64,000 bases of DNA. Source: Pedobacter sp. Hv1. Lineage in GTDB: Bacteria; Bacteroidota; Bacteroidia; Sphingobacteriales; Sphingobacteriaceae. The position numbers and the translations under genes are program-made. Location of the stretch: NCBI RefSeq assembly GCF_001412215.1, contig NZ_LLWP01000005.1, positions 62,001 to 126,000 on the forward strand. Direction: 5' to 3'. Below the pieces are notes generated by a model. The model saw only the letters and a list, made by a program, of their open reading frames with translations, had not been told where the DNA came from and ran no database searches. Positions 38,377-46,802 of the stretch are shown piece after piece (position 1 is the stretch's first letter; each line of letters begins with the position of its first letter).

Positions 38377-39009
38377 ATGAATATAAAAGATGAAAATATG
38401 GAATGGGAAAGGGAAGCACCACATTTAGCGAGCTTACCAAGAACTATGCCTTATAGTGTGCCAGATAAGTATTTCAATGATTTACAAACCCGCATTAACC
38501 AATCTGTTTTTGTAGCAGATTTAATGCAAAAAGAAAATCAAGGTTTTACCGTACCTCAAAATTATTTCGAGGATTTAGGTAAACAGATAGAAAGTAGAAT
38601 TGCAATAGACCAAATCAATACCTTGGTTAAAAATGATGGTTTTAAAACGCCTGCAAACTATTTTGACAAGCTACAAGCCGATATCTTAAGTAAAACAACA
38701 GCTACTAAAGCTCCGAAAACAAAAGTATTCCGCTTATGGCAAACCGATTTAATGAAATATGCCTCTGCAGCATGCTTTATTTTATTGGCAGCTTCGGGTC
38801 TGTATTTAAATGAACAACATTCATTAAAACAAATTCAAAAAACAGAATTTGCTGATGAACAAATGTTATATGACATAGATGAAAATGTAATTTTTGAACA
38901 TTTAGAAGAAAATCAAACCGTTACCAACAACAGTTCTGCTTCAGAAACAGAAATGGAAAACTACATTTTAGATAACTTCTCTTCAAACGATTTATCTAAT
39001 AATTTATAA
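38377..39009 (+). CDS. Probable membrane anti-sigma protein with three YF repeats
   Basis: A 210-residue single-pass protein; the ATG at 38377 is preferred to the GTG one codon earlier. Three copies of a 15-residue unit with consensus xxPxxYFxxLxxxI lie at 26-40, 57-71 and 89-103, spaced 31-32 residues apart, on the presumed cytoplasmic side. A transmembrane helix (about 126-144, KYASAACFILLAASGLYL) and an acidic C-terminal tail follow. No zinc-type anti-sigma motif is present. Position and topology suggest that it holds the adjacent sigma factor and is controlled from the periplasm; this is an inference. Confidence 0.65.
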   Translation: MNIKDENMEWEREAPHLASLPRTMPYSVPDKYFNDLQTRINQSVFVADLMQKENQGFTVPQNYFEDLGKQIESRIAIDQINTLVKNDGFKTPANYFDKLQADILSKTTATKAPKTKVFRLWQTDLMKYASAACFILLAASGLYLNEQHSLKQIQKTEFADEQMLYDIDENVIFEHLEENQTVTNNSSASETEMENYILDNFSSNDLSNNL

Positions 39010-39086
39010 GAATGATACTGACCATCGGTAGTTACTGGATTACATTAACGATGATTGCTCAATAACCATTAAAAAATAAAAAACTA

Positions 39087-39545
39087 ATGAAAAATCTATT
39101 TATTGCACTGTTTATTTTATTACCTGGCTTAACCATAGCACAAGGTCCAAGAATGGGTGGAGAGAAAATGGAGGCTTTAAAAATTGCATTTCTAACTCAA
39201 AAGCTTGATCTTTCTGCTGAAGAAGCTAAAATATTCTGGCCAATTTACAACGACTTTACGAGAGAACAATCTGCTTTACGTAAAGACAGGATGCAAAAAA
39301 TGATCAGCTTTAGAAAAACAAAAGAAATTGACGACTTAACAGATGCAGAAGTGCAAACTTTGATCTATAATGACTTCGATTTTAAACAACAGGATTTAAA
39401 CATTGAAAAGAAATATTACAGCCGATTGAAATCAAGCAGCTTATCTATTAAAATTGTTGGCAAATTCTATAGAGCGCAAGAAGCCTTTAAAACAGAATTG
39501 CTTAAACAATATAGAGGTGGCGGCGGTGGACCGGAAAGACATTAA
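39087..39545 (+). CDS. Spy/CpxP-like periplasmic protein
   Basis: A 152-residue exported helical protein. The signal peptide ends TIAQ at residue 19. The mature part is rich in Lys, Gln and Arg, with an LTxxQ-like element LDLSAEEAKIFWPIYNDF near 40-57. A Gly-rich tail (GGGGG) precedes the end. Small Spy/CpxP relatives bind unfolded proteins or metals in the periplasm. As third gene after a sigma factor and its probable anti-sigma, it may be a sensor or feedback component. A terminator follows. Confidence 0.72.
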   Translation: MKNLFIALFILLPGLTIAQGPRMGGEKMEALKIAFLTQKLDLSAEEAKIFWPIYNDFTREQSALRKDRMQKMISFRKTKEIDDLTDAEVQTLIYNDFDFKQQDLNIEKKYYSRLKSSSLSIKIVGKFYRAQEAFKTELLKQYRGGGGGPERH

Positions 39546-39568
39546 CTAAATAATAATTAATTTTTTTG

Positions 39569-39606
39569 AAGTCCTGTATGTTCATCACATATGGGACTTT
39601 TTGTTT
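39569..39606. terminator. Terminator after the sigma-factor cassette
   Basis: AAGTCCtgTATGT pairs with ACATAtgGGACTT, followed by TTTTTGTTTT. It lies between the convergent Spy-like and PAP2 genes. Confidence 0.75.
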
Positions 39607-39612
39607 TAAAGG

Positions 39613-40551
39613 TTAGTTGTTTATCCTATTCAAACGAAGAGAGAAGTACAGTCCACCTGGGGCATTGCCCATTCCTGGAGAAAATTGTGGCATAAAATTA
39701 ATCGAATAATTTTTCTTCTTTCTTTCAGGAGTGCCATATCTAATCTTCCAACTACTTTTCACAATAGATCTTCCGATAATTGTACCAATAATACCCCCTA
39801 CAGCCATATCGCTAACCCAATGGTTATGCCCTTTTACATCTGCTAAAAATACAATCGACATCAAACCATAAGGAATCCAATAATTATCATATTCCATCTG
39901 AAAAACTTTGGCAATGGCAAAATATGCCGTGGCATGTAAAGACGGAAAAGAAGAACCTTCTATATCAGAAAATAAATACGCATCCCTTTTATTAAAGAAA
40001 TCAAAGTTATCTGTAGTCCAAGGCTTAACATTTTGAGCTGTAGTATTTAAAGGTCTATTGGGTCTGTTCCTTCCAAAAATTGTTTTTAAAGTCAATTGCG
40101 AAATGATAATTGAATGTGTAACAGCTTTAAAGGCATTCAATGCTACATATTGACCTTTTTCATTATTAGTAATCAATGAGCCTAGGTACAATCCAATGAT
40201 TGGATAAGACATATAAGCATCATTTCCACTTAACCAGTCTGTATTTTTAACTAACGAAATATTTGGCAGGCTGTAATTTACATTGGGTTCAATATGTTCA
40301 TGTAAAAACTTGGTCGTAATCTTGTCTGTTAAGATTAAGTTCAATATCCCTGCTGTATACCAGCCAGTTTTTGCCCAATCTTGACCTACCTCTTTGCCCA
40401 TAAAAGCAAAATCGCGAGGCACAGCAAACATGCTATTTTTAAGTACTTTACCAGAGGTTTTAAAAAAACTATCTTTCTTATAGCTTACACTATCTTGGCC
40501 ATGCGCAAATGTGGCACTTAATAAAAATAAGAGGAGGAAGACGTTTTTCAT
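39613..40551 (-). CDS. PAP2-superfamily phosphatase-like membrane protein
   Basis: A 312-residue exported or membrane protein with a signal peptide (ending FAHGQ). The PAP2 motifs are recognisable: KTIFGRNRP at 156-164, PSLH at 203-206 (usual PSGH), and HWVSD with His-244 and Asp-248. The third motif lacks the usual Arg six residues before His-244 (Asp-238 is there instead). The family removes phosphate from lipid phosphates such as phosphatidic acid or undecaprenyl diphosphate. The altered motifs make the activity uncertain. Confidence 0.8.
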   Translation of the reverse strand: MKNVFLLLFLLSATFAHGQDSVSYKKDSFFKTSGKVLKNSMFAVPRDFAFMGKEVGQDWAKTGWYTAGILNLILTDKITTKFLHEHIEPNVNYSLPNISLVKNTDWLSGNDAYMSYPIIGLYLGSLITNNEKGQYVALNAFKAVTHSIIISQLTLKTIFGRNRPNRPLNTTAQNVKPWTTDNFDFFNKRDAYLFSDIEGSSFPSLHATAYFAIAKVFQMEYDNYWIPYGLMSIVFLADVKGHNHWVSDMAVGGIIGTIIGRSIVKSSWKIRYGTPERKKKNYSINFMPQFSPGMGNAPGGLYFSLRLNRINN

Positions 40552-40666
40552 ATCAAGAGCATATCGATTAAAAATAATAAAAATCTCGTAAAGATGCTTA
40601 TGATTTCTTTATAAAAGAAGTTTAAAATACGCTCAACCATCAAAAGCATTAAACTATTAAAAAGCT

Positions 40667-40674
40667 TACTTTTG
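40667..40674 (+). promoter_or_regulatory. Aminotransferase promoter -7 element, leaderless
   Basis: TACTTTTG ends four bases before the ATG at 40679, the same spacing as for engB, the FAH-family gene and padR. Confidence 0.5.
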
Positions 40675-40678
40675 TAAC

Positions 40679-41878
40679 ATGTTAACACAACGCCAATTAT
40701 TTTTAAAACACAACGCCCAAACCTCTACTACTCCGCTTTTATTAGAATTTGTAAAAGCTAAGGGAATATACATGTATGATCAAAGTGGCAAAAAATACAT
40801 GGATCTAATTGCAGGTATTGGCGTAAGTAACATTGGACATTGCCACCAAGCTGTAGTTAATGCAGTAAAAGAACAGGTAGAAACCTATATGCATTTAATG
40901 GTATATGGAGAATTTGTTCAAAGCCCACAGGTAAATTTTGCAACAGCATTGGCAGCTGTATTACCAGCTAGCTTAAACTGTACCTACTTTGTAAATTCTG
41001 GAACCGAAGCTGTTGAAGGTGCCATGAAGCTAGCCAAAAGATATACCGGAAGAAAAGGTTTCATCGCCTGTAAAAATGCTTATCACGGTAGTACCCAAGG
41101 TGCAGAAAGTTTAATGGAAAGCGATTGTTATTCTTCTGGTTATGGTCCATTTCTGCCCCATGTAAGTTTCATTAACCATAATAACTTAGCAGACTTAGCT
41201 CAAATTACAAATGAAACCGCAGCCGTATTTATCGAGCCGATACAAGGTGAGGCTGGCATTAGAGTTGCCGATCAGGTATATATGCAAGCATTAAAAGACA
41301 GATGTACAGCAACGGGCACTTTATTGATTTTTGATGAAATCCAATCGGGCTTTGGCAGAACTGGAAAAATGTTTGCCTTTGAACATTATCACATTATCCC
41401 AGACGTGCTTCTTTTGGCCAAAGGCATTGGTGGCGGAATGCCAATTGGTGCTTTTATCAGTTCTATTGAAATTATGTCTGTGCTATCGCACAGTCCAATT
41501 CTGGGACACATGACAACCTTTGGTGGTCATCCGGTGTGTTGCGCTGCAGGTTTGGCTACTCTACGTACCTTAATAGATGATGGTATTGTGAACGAGGTAG
41601 AAGAAAAAGGCCAATTATTCCAAAGCCTTTTAAAACATCCCTCAATTAAAGAAATAAGAGGAAAGGGATTAATGTTAGCTGTAGAATTTAATGATTTTGA
41701 TACCAACAAGGCCATTATAGATGCCTGCATTGAAGATGGATTAATTAGTGATTGGTTTTTACACTGCAGCAATTCGATGCGTATTGCCCCGCCATTAACC
41801 ATTACAACAACAGAAATAAAAGAAGCTTGTACAATCATTCTAAAAAATGTTAACTTGGTAACAAGAGCTGAAAACTGA
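40679..41878 (+). CDS. Class III PLP-dependent aminotransferase (acetylornithine/ornithine type)
   Basis: A 399-residue fold-type I enzyme. The pyridoxal-phosphate lysine is Lys-248 in LLAKGIGGGMPIG. Cofactor-binding NSGTEAVEGAMKLA, KNAYHGSTQGAES and IFDEIQSGFGRTG are intact. It resembles acetylornithine, ornithine and 4-aminobutyrate aminotransferases, but no arginine genes are adjacent, so the substrate is open. It is followed 21 bases later by a response regulator. Confidence 0.88.
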   Translation: MLTQRQLFLKHNAQTSTTPLLLEFVKAKGIYMYDQSGKKYMDLIAGIGVSNIGHCHQAVVNAVKEQVETYMHLMVYGEFVQSPQVNFATALAAVLPASLNCTYFVNSGTEAVEGAMKLAKRYTGRKGFIACKNAYHGSTQGAESLMESDCYSSGYGPFLPHVSFINHNNLADLAQITNETAAVFIEPIQGEAGIRVADQVYMQALKDRCTATGTLLIFDEIQSGFGRTGKMFAFEHYHIIPDVLLLAKGIGGGMPIGAFISSIEIMSVLSHSPILGHMTTFGGHPVCCAAGLATLRTLIDDGIVNEVEEKGQLFQSLLKHPSIKEIRGKGLMLAVEFNDFDTNKAIIDACIEDGLISDWFLHCSNSMRIAPPLTITTTEIKEACTIILKNVNLVTRAEN

Positions 41879-41899
41879 TTACCGTAAACCGCTAAAAAA

Positions 41900-42577
41900 A
41901 TGAACGTACTCATTGTTGAAGATGAAAAAGGCCTAGCCTTAGAAATGGATGAATTTCTAAGTCGCGAAGGCTATATTGTTGAACATGCTTGGAAAAAGGC
42001 ATCAGCAGAAGAAAAAATTTTTGTAAACAATTACGATTTCATTCTATTGGATTTAGGTTTACCCGATGGAGACGGTTTCGATGTATTGAAACAACTAAAA
42101 AACCAAAAAGATCGTGATGATGCAGTGATTATCTTAACCGCTAGAAGTGCAGTTGATGATCGTATTAAAGGCTTAGATGGTGGCGCCGATGATTATCTAG
42201 CAAAACCATTCTCTTTAAACGAACTTTTGGCCAGAATGCATGCCATTACCCGCCGCAAACATAAATTGGAAAAGAATGATGTTAAAATCCACGATTTTGT
42301 TTTAGATATCCAGAACCGTACAGTCTCATTTCAGGAGGAAAGAGTTCCCTTAACCAAAAAAGAATTTGAAATCTTCAACTACTTGGTACTTAATAAAAAT
42401 CGAGTAGTATCTAGAATAAGTTTAACAGAGCATGTTTGGGGCGATATCTTAGAAGTCAATTCCGACTCTAACTTTGTAGATGTGCATGTGAAAAATCTAC
42501 GAAAAAAATTAACCCAATGCACAAAAACAGATTGGTTTGAAACCGTTCGTAGCATAGGATACAGGATCAATTATTAA
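41900..42577 (+). CDS. OmpR-family response regulator
   Basis: A 225-residue DNA-binding regulator. The receiver domain has the acidic pocket VEDE, the phosphoacceptor Asp-51 in FILLDLGLPDG, Thr-80 and Lys-102. The C-terminal winged helix is of the OmpR/PhoB type (VPLTKKEFEIFNYLVLNKNRVVSR, then VDVHVKNLRKKL). The sensor kinase gene follows 40 bases downstream. Targets are unknown. Confidence 0.93.
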   Translation: MNVLIVEDEKGLALEMDEFLSREGYIVEHAWKKASAEEKIFVNNYDFILLDLGLPDGDGFDVLKQLKNQKDRDDAVIILTARSAVDDRIKGLDGGADDYLAKPFSLNELLARMHAITRRKHKLEKNDVKIHDFVLDIQNRTVSFQEERVPLTKKEFEIFNYLVLNKNRVVSRISLTEHVWGDILEVNSDSNFVDVHVKNLRKKLTQCTKTDWFETVRSIGYRINY

Positions 42578-42617
42578 GAGATAAATCAGGACAAAGAGAA
42601 AAGCTTAATATCTATCA

Positions 42618-43937
42618 ATGAATCTTCAAGCAAAATTTTCTTTATACAATGCCATTACCAAAATAGCCGTAATCTTGGTATTGGGGTTAATTATTTTATT
42701 GTCCATCGAAAAAATTTCTTACCATCATTTAGATAACCGACTCACCAAAAAGAGGTTAAAAGTAATTGCCAACTTAAATGACAATGAAATTGACAATCTT
42801 TTAAGAGCCCAACATACATTTACCGATTACAATATCTTAAAAGATGAATTTATTGTTCTTACTGCTATTCCAAAAACGAAACAGCTAGATCCATCCATTT
42901 CATTTACAACTGAACGAAGAGAAATTGAGGGCGACATAGAGATTTATCGGATTTTGAATGACCAGTTCGAATACAACAACAAACGTTACAAATTAGAGCT
43001 GGGCGAAACCATGACCGCCATGGATGCGGTAAAGAATACCATTCGGTTTTACATGCTTGTTGTACTTGTGATTGCCTTATTGGTTACTTTGATTACAGAT
43101 TATGCCTTTACCCAGTTTATTTTAAGGCCTTTTTATAAAATTATAGATCAGAAACTGAATAAAGTAAACGATCCTATTGCCTATGACTACGAAAATATTC
43201 CAACCACTACCACAGATTTTAAGTTCTTAGACAATAGCATCAATGCATTGATGCGAAAAATTTCGAGTCTATTCTCTTTAGAAAAACAATTCATTGCTAA
43301 TGTTTCGCACGAGCTGCTTACCCCAATTTCCATTTTAAGCGGAAGGTTAGAAAATATTCTTACCGCTGAAAACCTTCCTATTGAACATGAGAATAAAATT
43401 TTAGCCTCTTTAAAAACCTTAAATCGGTTAAAAGTCATCATCAATAGTTTGCTTTTAATCTCTAAGGTAGAAAATGAGCAATATCTTAAAAAAGATCAGG
43501 TTGCTATTCAGCACGAATTAAGTGATTTATATGAAGACTTGGAAGACCGGATTATCGATAAAAAATTAACCTATACCAATAATGTGAAGGAAGATTTCGT
43601 TTTTACGGGAAATCAAGCGTTAATTCATACTCTATTAATCAACATCATTAACAATGCCATTAAATACAATGTGGTTAACGGAACAATCAATATCAGTGAT
43701 GAATTAAGTGACAATGCCTACATCCTAAAAGTAGAAGATACTGGCATTGGAATGGAAAAAGAGAATATTGCCAATGCTTTTAATCGTTTTGAAAGAGAAG
43801 AAAACAATGAAAAAGAGGATAGTTTTGGTTTAGGCTTGGCCATTGTAAACAGTATTGCCAAATTCCATCAGCTTACTATCGATATTAAATCTGAAAAACA
43901 TAAAGGAACAATGGTAACAATTCACTTTCCATTATAA
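42618..43937 (+). CDS. Sensor histidine kinase (partner of the 41900 regulator)
   Basis: A 439-residue membrane kinase. TM1 is at about 12-32 and TM2 at about 143-165, enclosing a periplasmic sensor of about 110 residues. The phospho-acceptor His-231 is in NVSHELLTP (usual SHELRTP; Leu replaces Arg). The ATPase domain has the N box NIINNAIKYN, G1 VEDTGIGM and G2 GLGLAIV. A HAMP-like linker is weak. The signal is unknown. A terminator lies about 120 bases downstream. Confidence 0.92.
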   Translation: MNLQAKFSLYNAITKIAVILVLGLIILLSIEKISYHHLDNRLTKKRLKVIANLNDNEIDNLLRAQHTFTDYNILKDEFIVLTAIPKTKQLDPSISFTTERREIEGDIEIYRILNDQFEYNNKRYKLELGETMTAMDAVKNTIRFYMLVVLVIALLVTLITDYAFTQFILRPFYKIIDQKLNKVNDPIAYDYENIPTTTTDFKFLDNSINALMRKISSLFSLEKQFIANVSHELLTPISILSGRLENILTAENLPIEHENKILASLKTLNRLKVIINSLLLISKVENEQYLKKDQVAIQHELSDLYEDLEDRIIDKKLTYTNNVKEDFVFTGNQALIHTLLINIINNAIKYNVVNGTINISDELSDNAYILKVEDTGIGMEKENIANAFNRFEREENNEKEDSFGLGLAIVNSIAKFHQLTIDIKSEKHKGTMVTIHFPL

Positions 43938-44057
43938 CTTCATAAAATCTTCATAATAAAGGTTCATATTTGAGTAACAAAACATCAGAAGCGATTTCCG
44001 TTTTGTTATCTATAAAACTCATCAATAGTTTTTTAGTTTTCCGGTTACCCTTATCTG

Positions 44058-44096
44058 AACCTTTATGTATTGCAAAATACATGAAGGTTTTTTTAT
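44058..44096 (+). terminator. Terminator after the two-component genes
   Basis: AACCTTtATGTATT pairs with AATACATgAAGGTT around a 4-base loop, followed by a run of seven T. Confidence 0.85.
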
Positions 44097-44101
44097 TTCC
44101 T

Positions 44102-44163
44102 TTGGTTCGTGTCAATACAAACTCCAAGCCCTTGGTTCGTGTCGACACGAACCAAAGGGGCTT
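44102..44163. repeat. Perfect 24-base palindrome with a direct-repeat half-site
   Basis: TTGGTTCGTGTC at 44132-44143 is followed immediately by its exact reverse complement to 44155. The arms extend further, CAAGCCC on the left pairing with GGGGCTTG on the right apart from a two-base bulge. The same 12-base half-site also occurs alone at 44102-44113. It lies between the convergent histidine kinase and DUF58 genes, directly beside the DUF58 stop, so a terminator role for that gene is one possibility. Confidence 0.8.
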
Positions 44164-44166
44164 GAG

Positions 44167-45087
44167 TCACCCCATTTTCTGTCGTTTGATTAAATAAGAC
44201 TGTAGGATATGATCAAAACCTGCATTGATATCGGCATCAACCATGTCAATTTTATATTGTGCACAGGTTAAGGCTAGTTTTTGTCGGTAACTCGCCATCT
44301 GCTCCAAATAACCATCTTTAACTTTATTGGCATGGGCTTTTAAAACTGCACCTGTTTCCATATCAATAAACTCATAAGGGCGATTGGCAAAATTAAAGTC
44401 TACTTCTTTACTCTTATCGGTTACATTAAAAATAACGACTTCATGTTTATTGAATTTTAAATGTTGCAAAGAAGAAAACAAGGCTGATATTTTATCTTCA
44501 TCATGTACTGTCTGCAACATATCGCTAAATACAATTACCAAAGAGCGTTTGTGGATCAGTTCGGCAATTTGGTGTAGTGCCGAGGCCAAATTGGTAGGCA
44601 CATTCATTTTAGGTGCATGCAGCACTTGCTCAAGCTGGGCAAATAAATACTTCTGATGTGTATTGGTTGACTTGGCCTGGGTATTTAAACGCAATTGATC
44701 TGTAAATAAACTTAAACCAAAAGCATCTCTTTGTTTTTTTAACAAGTAAATCAATGCAGCGGTACTTTGTACAGCAAAAGTGAGCTTATTGTATTCATCG
44801 TCTGGAAAATACATTGATGAAGAAGTATCGATTACAAATTGACAGCGCAAATTGGTTTCTTCCTCATACCGTTTGCTAAATAGTTTATCTGTTTTGGCAA
44901 ATAATTTCCAGTCAATATTCTTTACGCTATCTCCTGTATTGTACAATCGGTGTTCAGCAAACTCTACCGAAAAACCATGAAAAGGACTTTTATGTAAGCC
45001 TGTAATAAACCCTTCTACTACTTGTTTAGCCAAAAGCTCCAGATTTGTAGTGAGTTGCAAATTTTCGTATTGGTTAATGGATGCCAT
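44167..45087 (-). CDS. DUF58 protein with von Willebrand A-like domain
   Basis: A 306-residue cytoplasmic protein. The DUF58 signature is FAEHRLYNTGDSVKNIDWKLFAKTDKLFSKRYEEE (residues 43-77, seen as GDSVKNIDW and FSKRYEEE). The MIDAS-like FVIDTSSSMYFPD and the later VIVFSDML follow. These proteins usually work with a MoxR AAA ATPase and, in Bacteroidota, with the BatA-E aerotolerance set. No such partner is present nearby, so the gene stands apart from its usual cluster. Confidence 0.88.
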   Translation of the reverse strand: MASINQYENLQLTTNLELLAKQVVEGFITGLHKSPFHGFSVEFAEHRLYNTGDSVKNIDWKLFAKTDKLFSKRYEEETNLRCQFVIDTSSSMYFPDDEYNKLTFAVQSTAALIYLLKKQRDAFGLSLFTDQLRLNTQAKSTNTHQKYLFAQLEQVLHAPKMNVPTNLASALHQIAELIHKRSLVIVFSDMLQTVHDEDKISALFSSLQHLKFNKHEVVIFNVTDKSKEVDFNFANRPYEFIDMETGAVLKAHANKVKDGYLEQMASYRQKLALTCAQYKIDMVDADINAGFDHILQSYLIKRQKMG

Positions 45088-45115
45088 AGTGTAAAGCTAA
45101 TAAAAGATTTTTTAT

Positions 45116-45123
45116 TAATTTTG
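45116..45123 (+). promoter_or_regulatory. DUF3078 gene promoter -7 element
   Basis: TAATTTTG, 19 bases before the ATG at 45143, matches TAnnTTTG. Confidence 0.42.
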
Positions 45124-45142
45124 AGGGTATATTCAAAAACCT

Positions 45143-46078
45143 ATGAAAAAATATGCTCTACTCTTCCTCACATCATTCATCAGTTTGTATGGTGTAGCAC
45201 AAACCGTTCAAGGCGGTAAAGTAAATACCGAAAGTGCAAAATTGGTAGCTAAGTTAGATACCGCTAAAAAACAAGAAGGTTGGACCGTTAGAGGAACCAA
45301 CGTGCTCTTGCTTAACCAGGCCGCATTTTCCAATTGGGTTGCTGGCGGTATCAATTCGGTAGCCTTAACAGCCCGTGCAGATTACGAGTTTAATCTTAAA
45401 AAAGGCAAAAATTTGTGGGAAAACAGGATTTTAATGGGTTATGGCTTGCGTTCTGAAGAGAAAAGTGATGCCACCAAAGTTGAAGATGTAATTGACCTTA
45501 CCTCTAAATATGGTTACCAAATTAAACAAAGCAATTGGTTTGCAGCAATGGCCCTCAACCTAAAAACCCAATTTAGCAAAGGATACGATTACAGTAAACC
45601 TGCACAAAGTTACATCAGTAATTTTATGGCCCCTGGTTATATTACCTTTGGTTTAGGGGTTGATTATATTCCGAATGACAATTTTCAGATCAGTATTCAC
45701 CCAATTACCTCTAGATTCACATTTATTGGCGATAAAGCTGTATTCGACCCAGATAAAGATGGTGTTTTAACAGATGCTTACGGGGCTAAACCTGGCGAAA
45801 CATTTGTTTATCAGCTTGGTGCCTATCTAGGTGGCCGATATAAAGCAAAGTTGATGGAGAACATCTTTCTAGATAACCGTTTTGGAATTTTCACCAATTA
45901 CCTCAAAGATCCACAAAATATGGTACTGTCTTATTCTGCTATCCTAGACATGAAAGTGAATAAGTTTATTTCTACCCAATTAACTGCCGATCTGTTTTAC
46001 GACAACAATCAAATTGGCAAACTCCAGTTAAAAGAGACCTTGGGTGTAGGCTTAACTTATAAATTTGGAAAGTACTAA
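45143..46078 (+). CDS. DUF3078-type outer-membrane protein
   Basis: A 311-residue exported protein with a signal peptide ending GVAQ. The sequence GTNVLLLNQAAFSNWVAGGINSVAL and the alternating strands that follow (ENRILMGYGLR, FAAMALNLKTQF, LGVGLTYKFGKY at the C terminus) are characteristic of the DUF3078 beta-barrel family of Bacteroidota. The function is not established. It is transcribed divergently from the DUF58 gene. Confidence 0.82.
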   Translation: MKKYALLFLTSFISLYGVAQTVQGGKVNTESAKLVAKLDTAKKQEGWTVRGTNVLLLNQAAFSNWVAGGINSVALTARADYEFNLKKGKNLWENRILMGYGLRSEEKSDATKVEDVIDLTSKYGYQIKQSNWFAAMALNLKTQFSKGYDYSKPAQSYISNFMAPGYITFGLGVDYIPNDNFQISIHPITSRFTFIGDKAVFDPDKDGVLTDAYGAKPGETFVYQLGAYLGGRYKAKLMENIFLDNRFGIFTNYLKDPQNMVLSYSAILDMKVNKFISTQLTADLFYDNNQIGKLQLKETLGVGLTYKFGKY

Positions 46079-46224
46079 CAGACTGATCAGCTACCAGATA
46101 CCTGCTCAGATTTTCTAGAAATAGGAGACGATTTAATTGATGGTTTACCAAATTGTTAATTAGTGTTATTATACTAGTTTCATTTGTAAATTTTGTTTAT
46201 GTTAGAGCCTAAACACACACACAA

Positions 46225-46728
46225 ATGAAAAAAACAACTTTAAACATCGCAATGGCGGGGCTAATTGCCTCTACCCTATTTTCCACGGGCTGCGCAACTA
46301 TCTTTGGTAAATCAAACTATGATATTGCCATTAATAGTAATCCGGCAGGTGCTACTTTATCTATTGTAGATAGAGATGGAAAAGAAGTCTACAAAGGAAC
46401 CACTCCTGCAACTGTTAACCTGAAATCAAGTGCGGGTTACATGTCTAAAGCAGAGTATCGGCTCAAATTTGATCTTGAAGGTCATGAGCAAAAGATCGTT
46501 ACGTTAACCAGTAAATTAAATGGTTGGTATTTTGGCAACATTTTACTTGGAGGTTTAATTGGCATGCTGATTATCGATCCTGCAAGTGGGGCAATGTATC
46601 AAATGCCAGCAGTTTCGGTTGATGAAACCTTAAACAAAAAAAGTACTGCGCAATTAACCGAATTAAAGATCGTTGACATTAATTCTCTGTCAAAATCTGA
46701 TGTGTCGAAACTTCAAAAAATCGATTAA
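46225..46728 (+). CDS. Small lipoprotein with PEGA-like segment
   Basis: A 167-residue lipoprotein; the lipobox FSTGC places the lipidated Cys at residue 23. After GKSNYDIAINSNPAGATLSIVDRDG there is a PEGA-type strand pattern (KEVYKGTTPATVNL). A hydrophobic stretch GGLIGMLIID lies near 113-122. Similar proteins occur widely as surface-layer or envelope accessories without a defined role. It ends at a strong bidirectional terminator. Confidence 0.75.
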   Translation: MKKTTLNIAMAGLIASTLFSTGCATIFGKSNYDIAINSNPAGATLSIVDRDGKEVYKGTTPATVNLKSSAGYMSKAEYRLKFDLEGHEQKIVTLTSKLNGWYFGNILLGGLIGMLIIDPASGAMYQMPAVSVDETLNKKSTAQLTELKIVDINSLSKSDVSKLQKID

Positions 46729-46741
46729 TATCAATTAAAAA

Positions 46742-46780
46742 AGAAACCCCAATCTAAATAGATCGGGGTTTCTTTTTCTA
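46742..46780. terminator. Bidirectional terminator between lipoprotein and sugar dehydrogenase genes
   Basis: AGAAACCCCAATCT pairs with AGATCGGGGTTTCT with one mismatch, and is flanked by A-runs on the left and T-runs on the right. Confidence 0.85.
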
Positions 46781-46802
46781 TACTGTTTGCTAAATAGCTA
46801 AT

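Noticed and set aside
39012..39065. Possible 17-codon leader peptide between the anti-sigma-like and Spy-like genes
   Set aside because: Too short to distinguish from chance, with no adjacent hairpin that would suggest attenuation.
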